Shown here: positions 35,741 to 44,614 of the stretch, piece by piece
Position numbering within the stretch: position 1 is the stretch's first letter
How the letters are laid out: every line of letters begins with the position of its first letter
Source: Streptomyces camponoticapitis
Lineage (GTDB): Bacteria > Actinomycetota > Actinomycetes > Streptomycetales > Streptomycetaceae
DNA: 64,000 nt
NCBI RefSeq assembly: GCF_014646115.1
Contig: NZ_BMMV01000003.1
Span: 278,770-342,769, forward strand
Direction of reading: 5' to 3'
Made by a program: the position numbers and the translations under genes
The notes under the pieces: model-generated
What the model was told of the DNA's origin: nothing
What the model saw: the letters and a program-made list of their open reading frames with translations, nothing else
Databases searched by the model: none

Positions 35741-36027
35741 GCCACCCCTCCGTGCCGATCGCGGACGCGACGCCGGTCACGCCCGGTCACACCGCCCGAT
35801 CACTCCGGGACGAATGCGGTACGCGTCCGTAACGTGACACAGATGAATGTGACAATGTCCGGCGGCTGCGTCAAGGGGCTCTCCCCGCCTGTGGAAAACC
35901 TCCCCGACCCGGAACCTTCGGCTTAACTTTTTATGCTGCCCTTACGGGTCCGTACGCCTCAAGGGGGACCCCGAGACAGCCGCCAGGGCTGACGTCCGCT
36001 GTGGTGTGCGCCACTACCGTCGTCAAC
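35741..36027. other. Divergent promoter region (M24 operon / ABC operon)
   Basis: No gene. Two GTGACA direct repeats (35834-35839 and 35849-35854), 15 bases apart, lie about 100 bases upstream of the M24 start and could be a regulator site. On the other side, TATGCT (35932-35937) is a plausible -10 for the ABC operon, within a short AT-rich run, but a matching -35 is not seen. A GTG at 36001 would extend the ABC ATPase. Confidence 0.45.
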
Positions 36028-37083
36028 GTGACTGTGATCGCCACTGAAGCCCTGAGTAAGCGGTTCCCCCGGGTAACCGCGCTTGACCGGCTCTCCTTGG
36101 ACATCGGACCGGGCGTGACCGGTCTGGTGGGTGCCAACGGAGCCGGCAAGTCCACCATGATCAAGATCCTGCTGGGGCTGTCCCCCGCCACGGAAGGCCG
36201 GGCCGCCGTGCTCGGGTTCGACGTCGCCACCGACGGCGCCGCCATCCGCGAGAGCGTCGGATACATGCCCGAGCACGACTGCCTGCCGCCCGATGTCTCG
36301 GCGACCGAACTCGTCGTCCACATGGCGCGCATGTCCGGCCTCCCTCCGACCGCCGCCCGCGAACGCACCGCGGACACGCTGCGCCACGTCGGCCTGTACG
36401 AGGAGCGGTACCGCCCCATCGGCGGCTACTCGACCGGTATGAAACAGCGCGTCAAGCTCGCGCAGGCGCTGGTCCACGACCCCAAACTCGTCCTCCTCGA
36501 CGAGCCGACGAACGGCCTCGACCCCGTCGGCCGCGACGAGATGCTCAACCTGATCCGGCGCGTGTACACGGAGTTCGGCATCTCCGTCCTCGTGACCTCG
36601 CACCTCCTCGGCGAGCTCGAACGCACCTGTGACCACGTCGTCGTCATCGACGGCGGCAAGCTGCTGCGCTCCAGCTCCACGAGTGACTTCACACAGAACA
36701 CGGCGACGCTCGCGGTCGAGGTCACCGACACCGACACCCACCCGGACGGCACCCGCGCCCTGCGCGAGGCCCTCACCGCGGCCGGGCTCTCGCTCCACGT
36801 GGGTGAGGAGGACGGGCTGCCCGGCGCCGGCCACATCCTGCTCATCGAGGCGACGGGCGAGGAGACGTACGACGTCGTACGCGACACCGTCGCCGAACTC
36901 GGGCTCGGCCTCGTACGGATGGAACAGCGCCGTCACCACATCGCGGAGGTCTTCCGCGCCAAGGACGCCGAGCGGGAAGCCGCGCGGGACGCCCTGACGG
37001 CCGGTGACGGACAGGCCGTACCGGCACAGCCGGGCACCGCGGAATTCGCACTTCAGAAGGGAGGCGGCAGCGATGAGCGCTGA
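36028..37083 (+). CDS. ABC transporter ATP-binding protein (first of two)
   Basis: The 351-residue product has Walker A GANGAGKSTMIK near residue 42, the signature YSTGMKQRVKLAQAL near 144, Walker B LVLLDEPTNGLD, and a C-terminal extension of about 130 residues typical of drug/Na+-type (CcmA-like) ATPases. Encoded with its own permease (11-base overlap) and a second ATPase-permease pair, forming a four-gene exporter operon. The substrate is unknown. The GTG 36028 (VTVIATEALSKRF) is chosen by likeness to relatives; no good ribosome-binding site is visible at it or at GTG 36001, so a leaderless start is possible. Confidence 0.9.
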   Translation: MTVIATEALSKRFPRVTALDRLSLDIGPGVTGLVGANGAGKSTMIKILLGLSPATEGRAAVLGFDVATDGAAIRESVGYMPEHDCLPPDVSATELVVHMARMSGLPPTAARERTADTLRHVGLYEERYRPIGGYSTGMKQRVKLAQALVHDPKLVLLDEPTNGLDPVGRDEMLNLIRRVYTEFGISVLVTSHLLGELERTCDHVVVIDGGKLLRSSSTSDFTQNTATLAVEVTDTDTHPDGTRALREALTAAGLSLHVGEEDGLPGAGHILLIEATGEETYDVVRDTVAELGLGLVRMEQRRHHIAEVFRAKDAEREAARDALTAGDGQAVPAQPGTAEFALQKGGGSDER

Positions 37084-37954
37084 TCTCACCCAGATCCACA
37101 ACATCGGCTACCGCAACTACGACGGTCCGCGGCTCGGCCGCGCCTACGCCCGCCGCTCCCTCTACTCGCAGTCCCTGCGCGGCTCCTACGGCCTCGGCCG
37201 GTCCGCCAAGTCCAAGATCCTGCCGATGATCCTTTTCGCCGTGATGTGCGTGCCCGCGGCCATCATGGTGGCCGTCGCCGTCGCCACCAAGTCGAACGAC
37301 CTGCCCGTCGAGTACACGCGGTACGCGATCTTCACCCAGGCCCTCATCGCGCTCTACCTCGCCGCCCAGGCGCCCCAGTCCGTCTCGCGCGACCTGCGCT
37401 TCAAGACGGTGCCGCTGTACTTCTCGCGCCCGATCGAGCGCTTCGACTACGTCGTCGCCAAGTACGGCGCGATGGCCTCGGCCCTCTTCATCCTGACCGC
37501 CGCGCCGCTGCTGGTCCTCTACATCGGCTCACTGCTCGCCAAGATGGACTTCGCCGACCAGACGAAGGGCTTCGGACAGGGACTCGTCTCCGTGGCGCTT
37601 CTCTCGCTGCTCTTCGGCGGACTCGGCCTGGTGATGGCCGCCCTCACCCCGCGCCGCGGCTTCGGTGTCGCCGCGGTGATCGCCACACTGACCATCACCT
37701 ACGGCGCGGTCTCCACCGTCCAGGCGATCGCCTTCGAGACCGGATCCTCCGGCGCCGTCCAGTGGCTCGGCCTCTTCTCGCCCATCACGCTCATCGACGG
37801 CGTACAGACCGCGTTCCTCGGCGCCACCACGTCGTTCCCCGGCTCGGCCGGTCCCTCGGCCGGTGTCGGAGTCGTCTATCTGCTGGTCGTTCTGGCGCTC
37901 ATCCTCGGCTCGTACGCCGTCCTCATGCGCCGTTACCGGAAGGTCGGGCTGTGA
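37073..37954 (+). CDS. ABC-2 type permease (first of two)
   Basis: This encodes 293 residues. A cytoplasmic N-terminus with IGYRNYDGPRLGRAY, a motif seen in this actinobacterial permease subfamily, is followed by about six membrane helices (near residues 53-72, 90-110, 130-155, 175-195, 205-225 and 260-285). The ATG follows AAGGGAGGCGGCAGC and lies inside the 3' end of the ATPase gene. Paired with the ATPase before it and GTGA-overlapped with the ATPase after it. Confidence 0.88.
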   Translation: MSADLTQIHNIGYRNYDGPRLGRAYARRSLYSQSLRGSYGLGRSAKSKILPMILFAVMCVPAAIMVAVAVATKSNDLPVEYTRYAIFTQALIALYLAAQAPQSVSRDLRFKTVPLYFSRPIERFDYVVAKYGAMASALFILTAAPLLVLYIGSLLAKMDFADQTKGFGQGLVSVALLSLLFGGLGLVMAALTPRRGFGVAAVIATLTITYGAVSTVQAIAFETGSSGAVQWLGLFSPITLIDGVQTAFLGATTSFPGSAGPSAGVGVVYLLVVLALILGSYAVLMRRYRKVGL

Positions 37955-38862
37955 CCACCATCAACATCGAGCACGCGTCGCGCTGGTTCGGCAACGTGGT
38001 CGCCGTCAACGACGTCACGATGACCGTCGGCCCCGGCGTCACCGGACTGCTCGGACCGAACGGCGCGGGCAAGTCCACGCTCATCAACATGATGGCCGGC
38101 TTCCTGGCGCCCTCCAACGGAAGCGTCACCCTCGACGGCGACACCATCTGGCGCAACGAGTCCATCTACCGCCAGGTCGGCATCGTCCCCGAACGCGAGG
38201 GGATGTACGACTTCCTCACCGGGCTCGACTTCGTCGTCGCCAACGCGGAACTGCACGGCCTCGGTAAGAAGGCGGCCCAGAAGGCGCTCGCGACCGTGGA
38301 GATGGAGTACGCGCAGGACCGCAAGATCGCGACGTACAGCAAGGGCATGCGGCAGCGCGTGAAGATGGCGTCCGCCCTCGTCCACGAACCGTCCGTGCTG
38401 CTCCTCGACGAGCCCTTCAACGGCATGGACCCGCGCCAGCGCATGCAACTGATGGAGCTGTTGCGGCGGATGGGCGACTCCGGCCGCACGGTCCTGTTCT
38501 CCTCGCACATCCTTGAGGAGGTCGAGCAACTGGCCTCGCACATCGAGGTGATCGTCGCGGGCCGGCACGCCGCGTCCGGCGACTTCCGCAAGATCCGCAG
38601 GCTGATGACCGACCGGCCGCACCGCTATCTCGTACGGTCCAGCGACGACCGCGTCCTCGCCGCCGCGCTGATCGCCGACCCCTCGACGGCCGGCATCGAG
38701 GTCGACGTCACCGAGGGCGCGCTGCGCATCCAGGCCGTCGACTTCGGGCGCTTCACCGAGCTGCTGCCGAGGGTCGCCCGTGAGCACTCCATCCGGCTGC
38801 TCACGGTCTCGCCGTCCGACGAGTCCCTCGAATCGGTCTTCTCGTACCTCGTAGCGGCCTGA
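37951..38862 (+). CDS. ABC transporter ATP-binding protein (second of two)
   Basis: The 303-residue product has Walker A GPNGAGKSTLIN near residue 38, the signature YSKGMRQRVKMASAL near 130, Walker B VLLLDEPFNGMD, and the switch His in LFSSHILEE. The C-terminal region of about 90 residues matches the same CcmA-like class. It starts with a GTG whose TG forms part of the permease stop (GTGA). Two different ATPases in one operon suggest a heteromeric transporter or two closely tuned exporters. Confidence 0.92.
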   Translation: MTTINIEHASRWFGNVVAVNDVTMTVGPGVTGLLGPNGAGKSTLINMMAGFLAPSNGSVTLDGDTIWRNESIYRQVGIVPEREGMYDFLTGLDFVVANAELHGLGKKAAQKALATVEMEYAQDRKIATYSKGMRQRVKMASALVHEPSVLLLDEPFNGMDPRQRMQLMELLRRMGDSGRTVLFSSHILEEVEQLASHIEVIVAGRHAASGDFRKIRRLMTDRPHRYLVRSSDDRVLAAALIADPSTAGIEVDVTEGALRIQAVDFGRFTELLPRVAREHSIRLLTVSPSDESLESVFSYLVAA

Positions 38863-38891
38863 GCGGCCTTGACAAGGAGCTGTGACGTCCC

Positions 38892-39611
38892 ATGTACCAC
38901 CCCACAGTCGCCCGGCTCACCTACCGGGCCCTGCTCGGCCGGCGCCGGGCCGCCGTCCTACTGATCCTGCCGGCGCTGCTGATCCTCATCGCCATGGCCG
39001 TACGGGCCTTCAACGGCGTGGACGACCAGATCGCCTCGGACGTCCTGGGCGGCTTCGCCCTCGCGACGATGATCCCGCTGATCGGTGTGATCGCCGGAAC
39101 GGGCGCGATCGGTCCCGAGATCGACGACGGATCGATCGTCTACCTGCTGGCGAAGCCGGTCACCCGGCCGTCGATCATCTTCACCAAGCTGATCGTCGCG
39201 ATCTCCGTGACCATGGTGTTCTCCGCGGTCCCCACCTTCATCGCCGGAATGATCCTCAACGGCAACGGCCAGCAGATCGCGGTGTCGTACACCATCGCCG
39301 CGCTGGTCGCCTCCATCGCCTACAGCGCGCTGTTCCTGCTGCTCGGCACGGTCAGCCGGCACGCGGTCGTCATCGGCCTCGTCTACGCGCTGGTGTGGGA
39401 GACGCTGTTCGGCAGCCTGGTCGCGGGCGCGCGGACGCTCAGCGTCCAGCAGTGGTCCCTGGCGGTCGCCGAGAAGACCAGCGGCGAGGGCATGATCGCC
39501 TCGGACGTCGGACTGCCGGCGGCCGTCGTGCTGCTGGTCGGCGTGACGGTGGCCGCGACCTGGTACGCGGGGCGGAAGCTGCGCACGCTGACGCTCGCGG
39601 GCGAGGAGTGA
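38892..39611 (+). CDS. ABC-2 type permease (second of two)
   Basis: This encodes 239 residues with about six membrane helices and the ABC-2 feature GAIGPEIDDGSIVYLLAKPVTR near residue 70, which is shared by lantibiotic- and drug-type permeases. AAGGAGCTGTGACGTCCC precedes the ATG, 29 bases after the second ATPase stop. Last gene of the operon, followed by a hairpin. Confidence 0.9.
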   Translation: MYHPTVARLTYRALLGRRRAAVLLILPALLILIAMAVRAFNGVDDQIASDVLGGFALATMIPLIGVIAGTGAIGPEIDDGSIVYLLAKPVTRPSIIFTKLIVAISVTMVFSAVPTFIAGMILNGNGQQIAVSYTIAALVASIAYSALFLLLGTVSRHAVVIGLVYALVWETLFGSLVAGARTLSVQQWSLAVAEKTSGEGMIASDVGLPAAVVLLVGVTVAATWYAGRKLRTLTLAGEE

Positions 39612-39652
39612 GCGAGGGTTTCCCACCGCCGTACATGATCGTGCGCGACGCC

Positions 39653-39681
39653 GCGACCCCCTCCCTCCGGGTGGGGGTTGC
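39653..39681 (+). terminator. ABC operon terminator
   Basis: GCGACCCCC (39653-39661) pairs with GGGGGTTGC (39673-39681) with one G-T pair, 42 bases after the last permease stop. Confidence 0.55.
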
Positions 39682-39892
39682 CGCGTAACTGTACGTTTAT
39701 CGGCTCGTTGTTCCGTGTGCGTGGAGGCAACTGGAGTCCGTGACGTCGAGCGTTCGTGAAACTGGGGATTGCCGGTGCCGGATCGAAAGCCGCACCGGTC
39801 ATTGAGTGAGTAGCCACCGTGAGCCGACCTCCGCCCCTGAAGCCCGGGGTTGAGGGCAGTCCATCACCGGTTCACGAATGGAAGGCACACTC

Positions 39893-40588
39893 ATGCCATC
39901 GGAAGTCACCCTGCTCGAATCGCGCACCATGCGCGTCGAGCATCTGGGGCGCGTCGAAGCGCTCGACAAGGTGAAGGCCTTGGTCATGCTGCCGGACGGT
40001 ATGCACATGCGTACAGAGGACGCGTCTCGGTACTTCGAAGTATCCACAGACGCCATCAGGCAGCTGGTCGCACGTCATCGCGCTGAGCTCACGGAGAATG
40101 GGATGCGCGTGCTGCGAGGCTCTGACCTGCGGCGATTTCATAGTGACATCTTGTCACTATGGGGCGCGGACCAGGGAGAAAGTTATCCACAGGCGGTCAC
40201 TCAGCTCACGCTCTACACCCGCCGGGCCGTCCTCAACATCGCGATGCTTCTCCGCGACAGCGACATCGCCCGACGCGTCCGTACGTATCTCCTCGATGCC
40301 GAAGAAGGCTGGCGCGAGGGGTACGCGTCGCTCGACCGGCGCGTCACCGACGTGGAGTCCTGCCTCGGTGGTGTCGGCGTCGCGCTCCAGGAGCTGGGGC
40401 CGGTTCTGAACCGGATGTCGTACCGGCTCGACAGCCTGGACCGGCGGCTCGACGCCACCAACCAGGTCGTCGCGGCGATCAGCAACCGGCTCTGCCAGAT
40501 GTCCGAGGACATCAACCGCGTGGATGCCAGGGTGGACGATGTCGTCCATCAGCTGAAGGATCTCCGCCGCGGCCGTAAGCGCCGCTGA
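39893..40588 (+). CDS. Phage-antirepressor-like DNA-binding protein with coiled-coil tail
   Basis: The product has 231 residues. The N-terminal part contains a helix-turn-helix-like region (TEDASRYFEVSTDAIRQLVA, about 40-60). The middle has LYTRRAVLNIAMLLRDSDIA followed by RRVRTYLLDAEE, text seen in antirepressor/ORF6C-type phage regulators. The last 90 residues are heptad-rich (LNRMSYRLDSLDRRLDATNQ) and predicted to coil. No phage genes are near, so it is probably a domesticated regulator. The ATG at 39893 is chosen over 39878 because GGAAGG lies seven bases upstream. The coding region holds a perfect inverted repeat and two DnaA-like boxes (40040-40048, 40183-40191), plus unusual codons around them. 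Confidence 0.65.
   Translation: MPSEVTLLESRTMRVEHLGRVEALDKVKALVMLPDGMHMRTEDASRYFEVSTDAIRQLVARHRAELTENGMRVLRGSDLRRFHSDILSLWGADQGESYPQAVTQLTLYTRRAVLNIAMLLRDSDIARRVRTYLLDAEEGWREGYASLDRRVTDVESCLGGVGVALQELGPVLNRMSYRLDSLDRRLDATNQVVAAISNRLCQMSEDINRVDARVDDVVHQLKDLRRGRKRR
40139..40161. repeat. Perfect inverted repeat inside the regulator gene
   Basis: Arms CATAGTGAC (40139-40147) and GTCACTATG (40153-40161) surround the five bases ATCTT. The repeat lies within the coding sequence (residues F-H-S-D-I-L-S-L-W) where codons AGT, TTG, TCA and CTA are rare for this genome, suggesting selection on the DNA rather than the protein. It may be an operator for the gene's own product. Confidence 0.75.
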
Positions 40589-40604
40589 CCCGCTCCGGCA
40601 GGCT

Positions 40605-40639
40605 CGCGTCCGTCCGTGGCACTCTCACGGGCGGACGCG
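40605..40639 (+). terminator. Terminator of the antirepressor-like gene
   Basis: Arms CGCGTCCGTCCGTG (40605-40618) and CACGGGCGGACGCG (40626-40639) pair over 14 bases with a single G-T pair and a seven-base loop, 16 bases after the stop. Confidence 0.75.
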
Positions 40640-40850
40640 GGCCGTACACGGACCACCGCGGCCGGTCACGGATAACCGGTGGCGCCGAACTCCCGCCCCG
40701 GTGCACAGTGGTGGTGGCAGGTACCACTGGACCGGGAGCGGAGCGCGGCGATGACGAGTAGTTCCCGTCCGTCGAGTTCCCGACAGGGCAGTCCCGACCC
40801 GGCACCGGAGTAACCACTTCCGCTCCGTGCAGCCGACGGTGACCCGCCCA

Positions 40851-40894
40851 AGGGGGCGGTCGCTTCGAGCGCGCGTTCGCGCGGACCGCCCCCT
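40851..40894 (-). terminator. Terminator of the serS-HAD operon
   Basis: AGGGGGCGGTC (40851-40861) and GACCGCCCCCT (40884-40894) are perfect arms; the 22-base loop can fold further on its GCGCG/CGCGC core. It lies 16 bases beyond the HAD stop on the reverse strand. Confidence 0.75.
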
Positions 40895-40910
40895 CCCAGC
40901 CCGCTCGGCC

Positions 40911-41765
40911 TCAGCCCTGCTGAAGCAGCCTCTCCAGCACCACCGCGATGCCGTCGTCGTCGTTCGACGCCGTCACCTCGTCCGCCACGGCCTTCAGCGA
41001 CTCGTGCGCGTTGGCCATCGCCACGCCGTGCCGCGCCCAGCCGAACATCGGGATGTCGTTGGGCATGTCGCCGAAGGCGATCGTGTCGGCCGCCGTCACA
41101 CCGAGCCGCCGCGCGGCCAGCGAGAGCCCCGTCGCCTTGCTCAGACCCAACGGCAGGATCTCCACGACGCCCGGCCCCGCCATCACCACGGCGACCATGT
41201 TCCCGACGGTCTCCTGCGCGACCCTCGCCAACTCGTCGTCGCTCAGCCGCGGATGCTGGATGTAGACCTTGTTGATCGGCGCGGTCCACATCTCGGCGGG
41301 ATCGTCCAGGAAGAGCGCGGGCAGCGGGCCGTCCTGCACCCGGTATCCGGGGCCGATCAGTACGTCGCCGTCGAGACCGTCACGGCTCGCGGCCAACGCC
41401 AGCGGGCCGACCTCCGCCTCGATCTTCGACAGCGCGAGGACGGCCACCTGACGGTCGAGAGTCACCGACGTCAGCAGTCTGTGCTCACCGGCGTGGTAAA
41501 CCTGCGCGCCCTGGCCACAGACCGCCAGCCCGTCGTACCCGAGATCGTCGAGGATGGCCCGCGTCCACGGCACCGCCCGCCCGGTGACGATGATGTGCGC
41601 CGCGCCGGCCTCCGTGGCGGCGGCCAGCGCCTCACGCGTCCGTGCGGAGACCTCGTGGTCCTCGCGCAGCAGCGTGCCGTCGAGGTCGGTCGCGACGAGC
41701 TTGTACGGGAAGGCGGAGGCGGAGGCGGGAGCTGCCGCCGAGCCGGCCGCGGGGGCGGAGCTCAC
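40911..41765 (-). CDS. HAD-IIB (Cof-type) phosphatase coupled to serS
   Basis: The 284-residue product shows [15 protein letters not shown] (motif I), [10 protein letters not shown] (motif II), a Lys in SKATG (motif III) and [13 protein letters not shown] (motif IV). Its GTG start overlaps the serS stop (GTGA), so translation is coupled and the gene belongs to the serS operon. An Ala/Ser-rich leader of about 17 residues precedes the domain. The close paralogue at 28331 shares the same layout. The substrate is unknown; a role in removing phosphorylated by-products is a guess. Confidence 0.92.
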   Translation of the reverse strand: MSSAPAAGSAAAPASASAFPYKLVATDLDGTLLREDHEVSARTREALAAATEAGAAHIIVTGRAVPWTRAILDDLGYDGLAVCGQGAQVYHAGEHRLLTSVTLDRQVAVLALSKIEAEVGPLALAASRDGLDGDVLIGPGYRVQDGPLPALFLDDPAEMWTAPINKVYIQHPRLSDDELARVAQETVGNMVAVVMAGPGVVEILPLGLSKATGLSLAARRLGVTAADTIAFGDMPNDIPMFGWARHGVAMANAHESLKAVADEVTASNDDDGIAVVLERLLQQG

Positions 41766-43051
41766 TTGGCGATCGGCTCCAGCGTCTCGCGCCCGCCCAG
41801 ATACGGACGCAGCACCTCCGGCACCCACACAGAACCGTCCGCCTGCTGGTGGTTCTCCAGCAGCGCCACGATGGTACGCGTGACGGCGCAGAGCGTGCCG
41901 TTCAGCGTCGCGAGCGGCTTCACGTGCTGCTTGCCGTCCTGCGCGGCACGCATCCGTACGGAGAGCCGGCGGGCCTGGAAACCGTCGCAGTTGGACGCCG
42001 ACGTCAGCTCGCGGTACTTGCCCTGCGTCGGGATCCACGCCTCGCAGTCGAACTTGCGCGAGGCCGACGCACCCAGGTCGCCCGTCGCCACGTCGATCAC
42101 CTGGAAGGGCAGCCCGAGGCCGCTGAGCCACTGCTTCTCCCACTCCAGCAGCCGCGCGTGCTCGGACTCGGCGTCCGCGGGGTCGACGTACGAGAACATC
42201 TCGACCTTGTCGAACTGGTGCACCCGGAAGATGCCCCGGGTGTCCTTGCCGTACGTCCCCGCCTCACGGCGGAAGCACGGCGAGAAGCCCGCGTACCGCA
42301 GGGGCAGCTTGTCGGCGTCGATGATCTCGTCCATGTGGTACGCGGCGAGGGGCACCTCCGACGTACCGACCAGGTAGAAGTCGTCCTTCTCCAGGTGATA
42401 CACGTTCTCCGCGGCCTGGCCGAGGAAGCCCGTGCCCTCCATCGCGCGCGGGCGCACCAGCGCGGGGGTCATCATCGGGATGAAGCCGGCCTCGGTGGCC
42501 TGCGCGATCGCCGCGTTCACCAGGGCGAGTTCGAGCAGCGCGCCGACGCCCGTCAGGTAGTAGAAGCGCGAGCCGGAGACCTTCGCGCCGCGCTCCATGT
42601 CGATGGCGCCGAGCGCCTCGCCGAGCTCCAGGTGGTCCTTGGGCTCGAAGCCCTCGGCGGCGAAGTCGCGCGGCGTGCCGACCGTCTCCAGGACGACGAA
42701 GTCCTCCTCGCCGCCCACGGGTACGTCAGGGTGCACGATGTTGCCCAGCTGGAGGAGCAGCCGTCTGGCCTCCTCGTCGGCCTCGTGCTGTACGACGTCG
42801 GCCGCCTTCACGGCCGCGGACAGCTCGCGCGTGCGGGCGAGCAGCTCGGACTTCTCGTCGCCGCTGGCCTTGGACACGAGTTTGCCGAGCGTCTTCTGCT
42901 CGGATCGCAGCTCGTCGAAGCGGACGCCGGAGGCCCTTCGCCGCTCGTCGGCGGAGAGCAGGGCGTCGACGACGCCGACGTCCTCTCCACGGGCGCGCTG
43001 CGAGGCGCGGACACGGTCGGGGTCGTCTCGGAGCAGGCGAAGGTCAATCAC
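41762..43051 (-). CDS. serS: Seryl-tRNA synthetase
   Basis: This encodes 429 residues. SerRS charges tRNA-Ser with serine. The N-terminal coiled-coil arm (about 30-100) that grips the long variable arm is followed by the class II catalytic core: motif 1 near 190 ([20 protein letters not shown]), motif 2 [21 protein letters not shown] near 255-275, and motif 3 [18 protein letters not shown] near 390. [10 protein letters not shown], part of the serine pocket, is present. The GTG start is complementary to 43049-43051. The 5' region contains the DnaA-box cluster. Confidence 0.98.
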   Translation of the reverse strand: MIDLRLLRDDPDRVRASQRARGEDVGVVDALLSADERRRASGVRFDELRSEQKTLGKLVSKASGDEKSELLARTRELSAAVKAADVVQHEADEEARRLLLQLGNIVHPDVPVGGEEDFVVLETVGTPRDFAAEGFEPKDHLELGEALGAIDMERGAKVSGSRFYYLTGVGALLELALVNAAIAQATEAGFIPMMTPALVRPRAMEGTGFLGQAAENVYHLEKDDFYLVGTSEVPLAAYHMDEIIDADKLPLRYAGFSPCFRREAGTYGKDTRGIFRVHQFDKVEMFSYVDPADAESEHARLLEWEKQWLSGLGLPFQVIDVATGDLGASASRKFDCEAWIPTQGKYRELTSASNCDGFQARRLSVRMRAAQDGKQHVKPLATLNGTLCAVTRTIVALLENHQQADGSVWVPEVLRPYLGGRETLEPIAK

Positions 43052-43610
43052 CCCACCAGGCTACCGGTGCGCGGTTCCGCCACCCCACCCCCTTTTCGAG
43101 TGCATGGCAGTTTGTCCGGATTGCCGCAATTGGGAACGGTGGGGAAAGAGCGAAAAGGAGGGGTCGCTTACGTCAATGGGAGGTTGCCAATTCCCCGGAA
43201 AGAGGCGCCGCCCGTGTGCCGTTGACTCATTTCCCTTGCGGCGCACGGCACTTGAGGTGGCGTTGTCCACAGAGGGGCGGACGCCCGGAAAGTTATCCAC
43301 AGGCTGTGTGGGGGATCTGTGGATCGCGAGCGATATCGCGGTGAAGGCCCAAGTGGGGCCGAGGGGATTCTTCTCCTGAACCCGCCTCGCGCGCTCATTC
43401 GGGTGGGACTTGGTCCCTCTAACGAGTTGGGCAATGAAATGGGGGTGACGCAGGGCACTTCTATGTCCTGTGGATGGAAGAACGGTCGCTGAGGAGATTT
43501 GTCGACCGAGTCGGCCGGCGCTGTCGACTTGTCCCCAGGGGGAAGGGTCAGCCTGTGGATAACTTTGGGGACAACGGGGGCCGACCGCGTCCCCCACCGC
43601 CCCCGGCGGC
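43052..43610. other. 559-base intergenic region with DnaA-box cluster (serS upstream / pheA downstream)
   Basis: No gene is supported. Three good DnaA boxes lie at 43263-43271 (TTGTCCACA), 43293-43301 (TTATCCACA) and 43318-43326 (TGTGGATCG, reverse). Further ones are at 43554-43562 (TGTGGATAA, reverse of TTATCCACA), with weaker matches at 43469-43477 and 43566-43574. The region is less GC-rich than the flanks, especially 43090-43200. It also must hold the serS promoter and the pheA terminator; neither is clear. Confidence 0.75.
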
Positions 43611-44546
43611 TCAGATCCGGCCGTCCTGGCTCCGCGCCAGCCAGTCGGCGGCGTCCATGAACTCCGCGTCCGACGTCCCCGCGCGCAGCCGTCGCACGTC
43701 CTGCGGAGCCACACCCGCCCTCGGGTACGAGCCGAGGAAGCGCACCTTCGGGCTGATCCGCTTCAACCCCATCAGCGCCTCGCCCATCCGACGGTCCGCG
43801 ATATGACCCTCGGCGTCCACGGCGAAGCAGTAGTTACCGATGCCCGCGCCCGTCGGACGCGACTGGATCAGCATCAGGTTGACCCCGCGCACGGCGAACT
43901 CCTGGAGCAGTTCCAGCAGCGCGCCCGGATGGTCGTCCCCGAGCCAGACCACGACCGATGTCTTGTCCGCGCCGGTCGGCGCCGACGGCCGCGCGGGCCG
44001 GCCCACCAGGACGAAGCGCGTCTCCGCGTTCTCGGCGTCGTGGATCTCGGTGACCAGGGCTTCGAGCCCGTACGTCGCCGCCGCGAACTCACCCGCGAAG
44101 GCGGCGTCGAACCGGCCCTCCTGGACCAGTCGCGCGCCGTCCGCGTTCGACGCGGCCGACTCCCACAGCGCGTTCGGCAGATTGGCCCGCAGCCAGTTGC
44201 GCACCTGCGGTTGCGCCACCGGGTGCCCGGTCACCGTCTTGATGTCGGTCAGCGACGTCCCGGGCCTGACGAGGAGCGCGAAGGCGATCGGCAGCACCAC
44301 CTCGCGGTAGATCATCAGCTGCTCGCCCGACGCGAGTTCGTCGAGGGTCGCTGTGACACCGCCCTCCACCGAGTTCTCGATGGGTACGAGGGCGGCCGCG
44401 GCGTCCCCGTGCCGTACGGCGTCGAGGGCCGCGGGCACCGAGACCATCGGGATCAGCTCCCGGGTGGCGGCTTCCGGCAGGGTGCGGAGGGCGGCTTCGG
44501 TGAAGGTGCCCTCGGGGCCGAGGTACGTATAGCGCGTGGCCGACAT
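43611..44546 (-). CDS. pheA: Prephenate dehydratase
   Basis: The 311-residue product converts prephenate to phenylpyruvate in phenylalanine synthesis. An N-terminal periplasmic-binding-like catalytic domain (YTYLGPEGTFTEAAL; ALVPIENSVEGGVTATLD; FAGEFAAATYGLE) is followed by an ACT domain near 195-275 (TSVVVWLGDDHPGALLELLQ and GVNLMLIQSRPTG) that binds phenylalanine for feedback control. No chorismate mutase domain is fused. The ATG is 68 bases downstream of dtpA on the same strand. Confidence 0.96.
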   Translation of the reverse strand: MSATRYTYLGPEGTFTEAALRTLPEAATRELIPMVSVPAALDAVRHGDAAAALVPIENSVEGGVTATLDELASGEQLMIYREVVLPIAFALLVRPGTSLTDIKTVTGHPVAQPQVRNWLRANLPNALWESAASNADGARLVQEGRFDAAFAGEFAAATYGLEALVTEIHDAENAETRFVLVGRPARPSAPTGADKTSVVVWLGDDHPGALLELLQEFAVRGVNLMLIQSRPTGAGIGNYCFAVDAEGHIADRRMGEALMGLKRISPKVRFLGSYPRAGVAPQDVRRLRAGTSDAEFMDAADWLARSQDGRI

Positions 44547-44614
44547 GTGGTCACTTTAGTCCGACCGGCGGACAGCGCAGGACTCCGGCTCAAAGCCCCA
44601 CCCCGCCCCCCGGC

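Larger units (their letters stand above)
40589..40910. other. 322-base convergent intergenic region with three hairpins
   Basis: Between the regulator and the convergent HAD gene lie a terminator at 40605-40639, an inverted repeat CAGTGGT (40706-40712) / ACCACTG (40723-40729) nested in outer arms CTCCCG/CGGGAG, and the HAD-side terminator at 40851-40894. A 20-codon open frame (40751-40813) is visible but unsupported. Confidence 0.5.

Noticed and set aside
36001..36027. Upstream GTG start for the ABC ATPase
   Set aside because: Adds nine residues not expected in the family and has no better ribosome-binding site than GTG 36028.
40751..40813. 20-codon open frame with GGGAG upstream
   Set aside because: No homologue recognised, Ser/Pro-rich, overlaps a hairpin-rich convergent spacer; too little support to call a gene.
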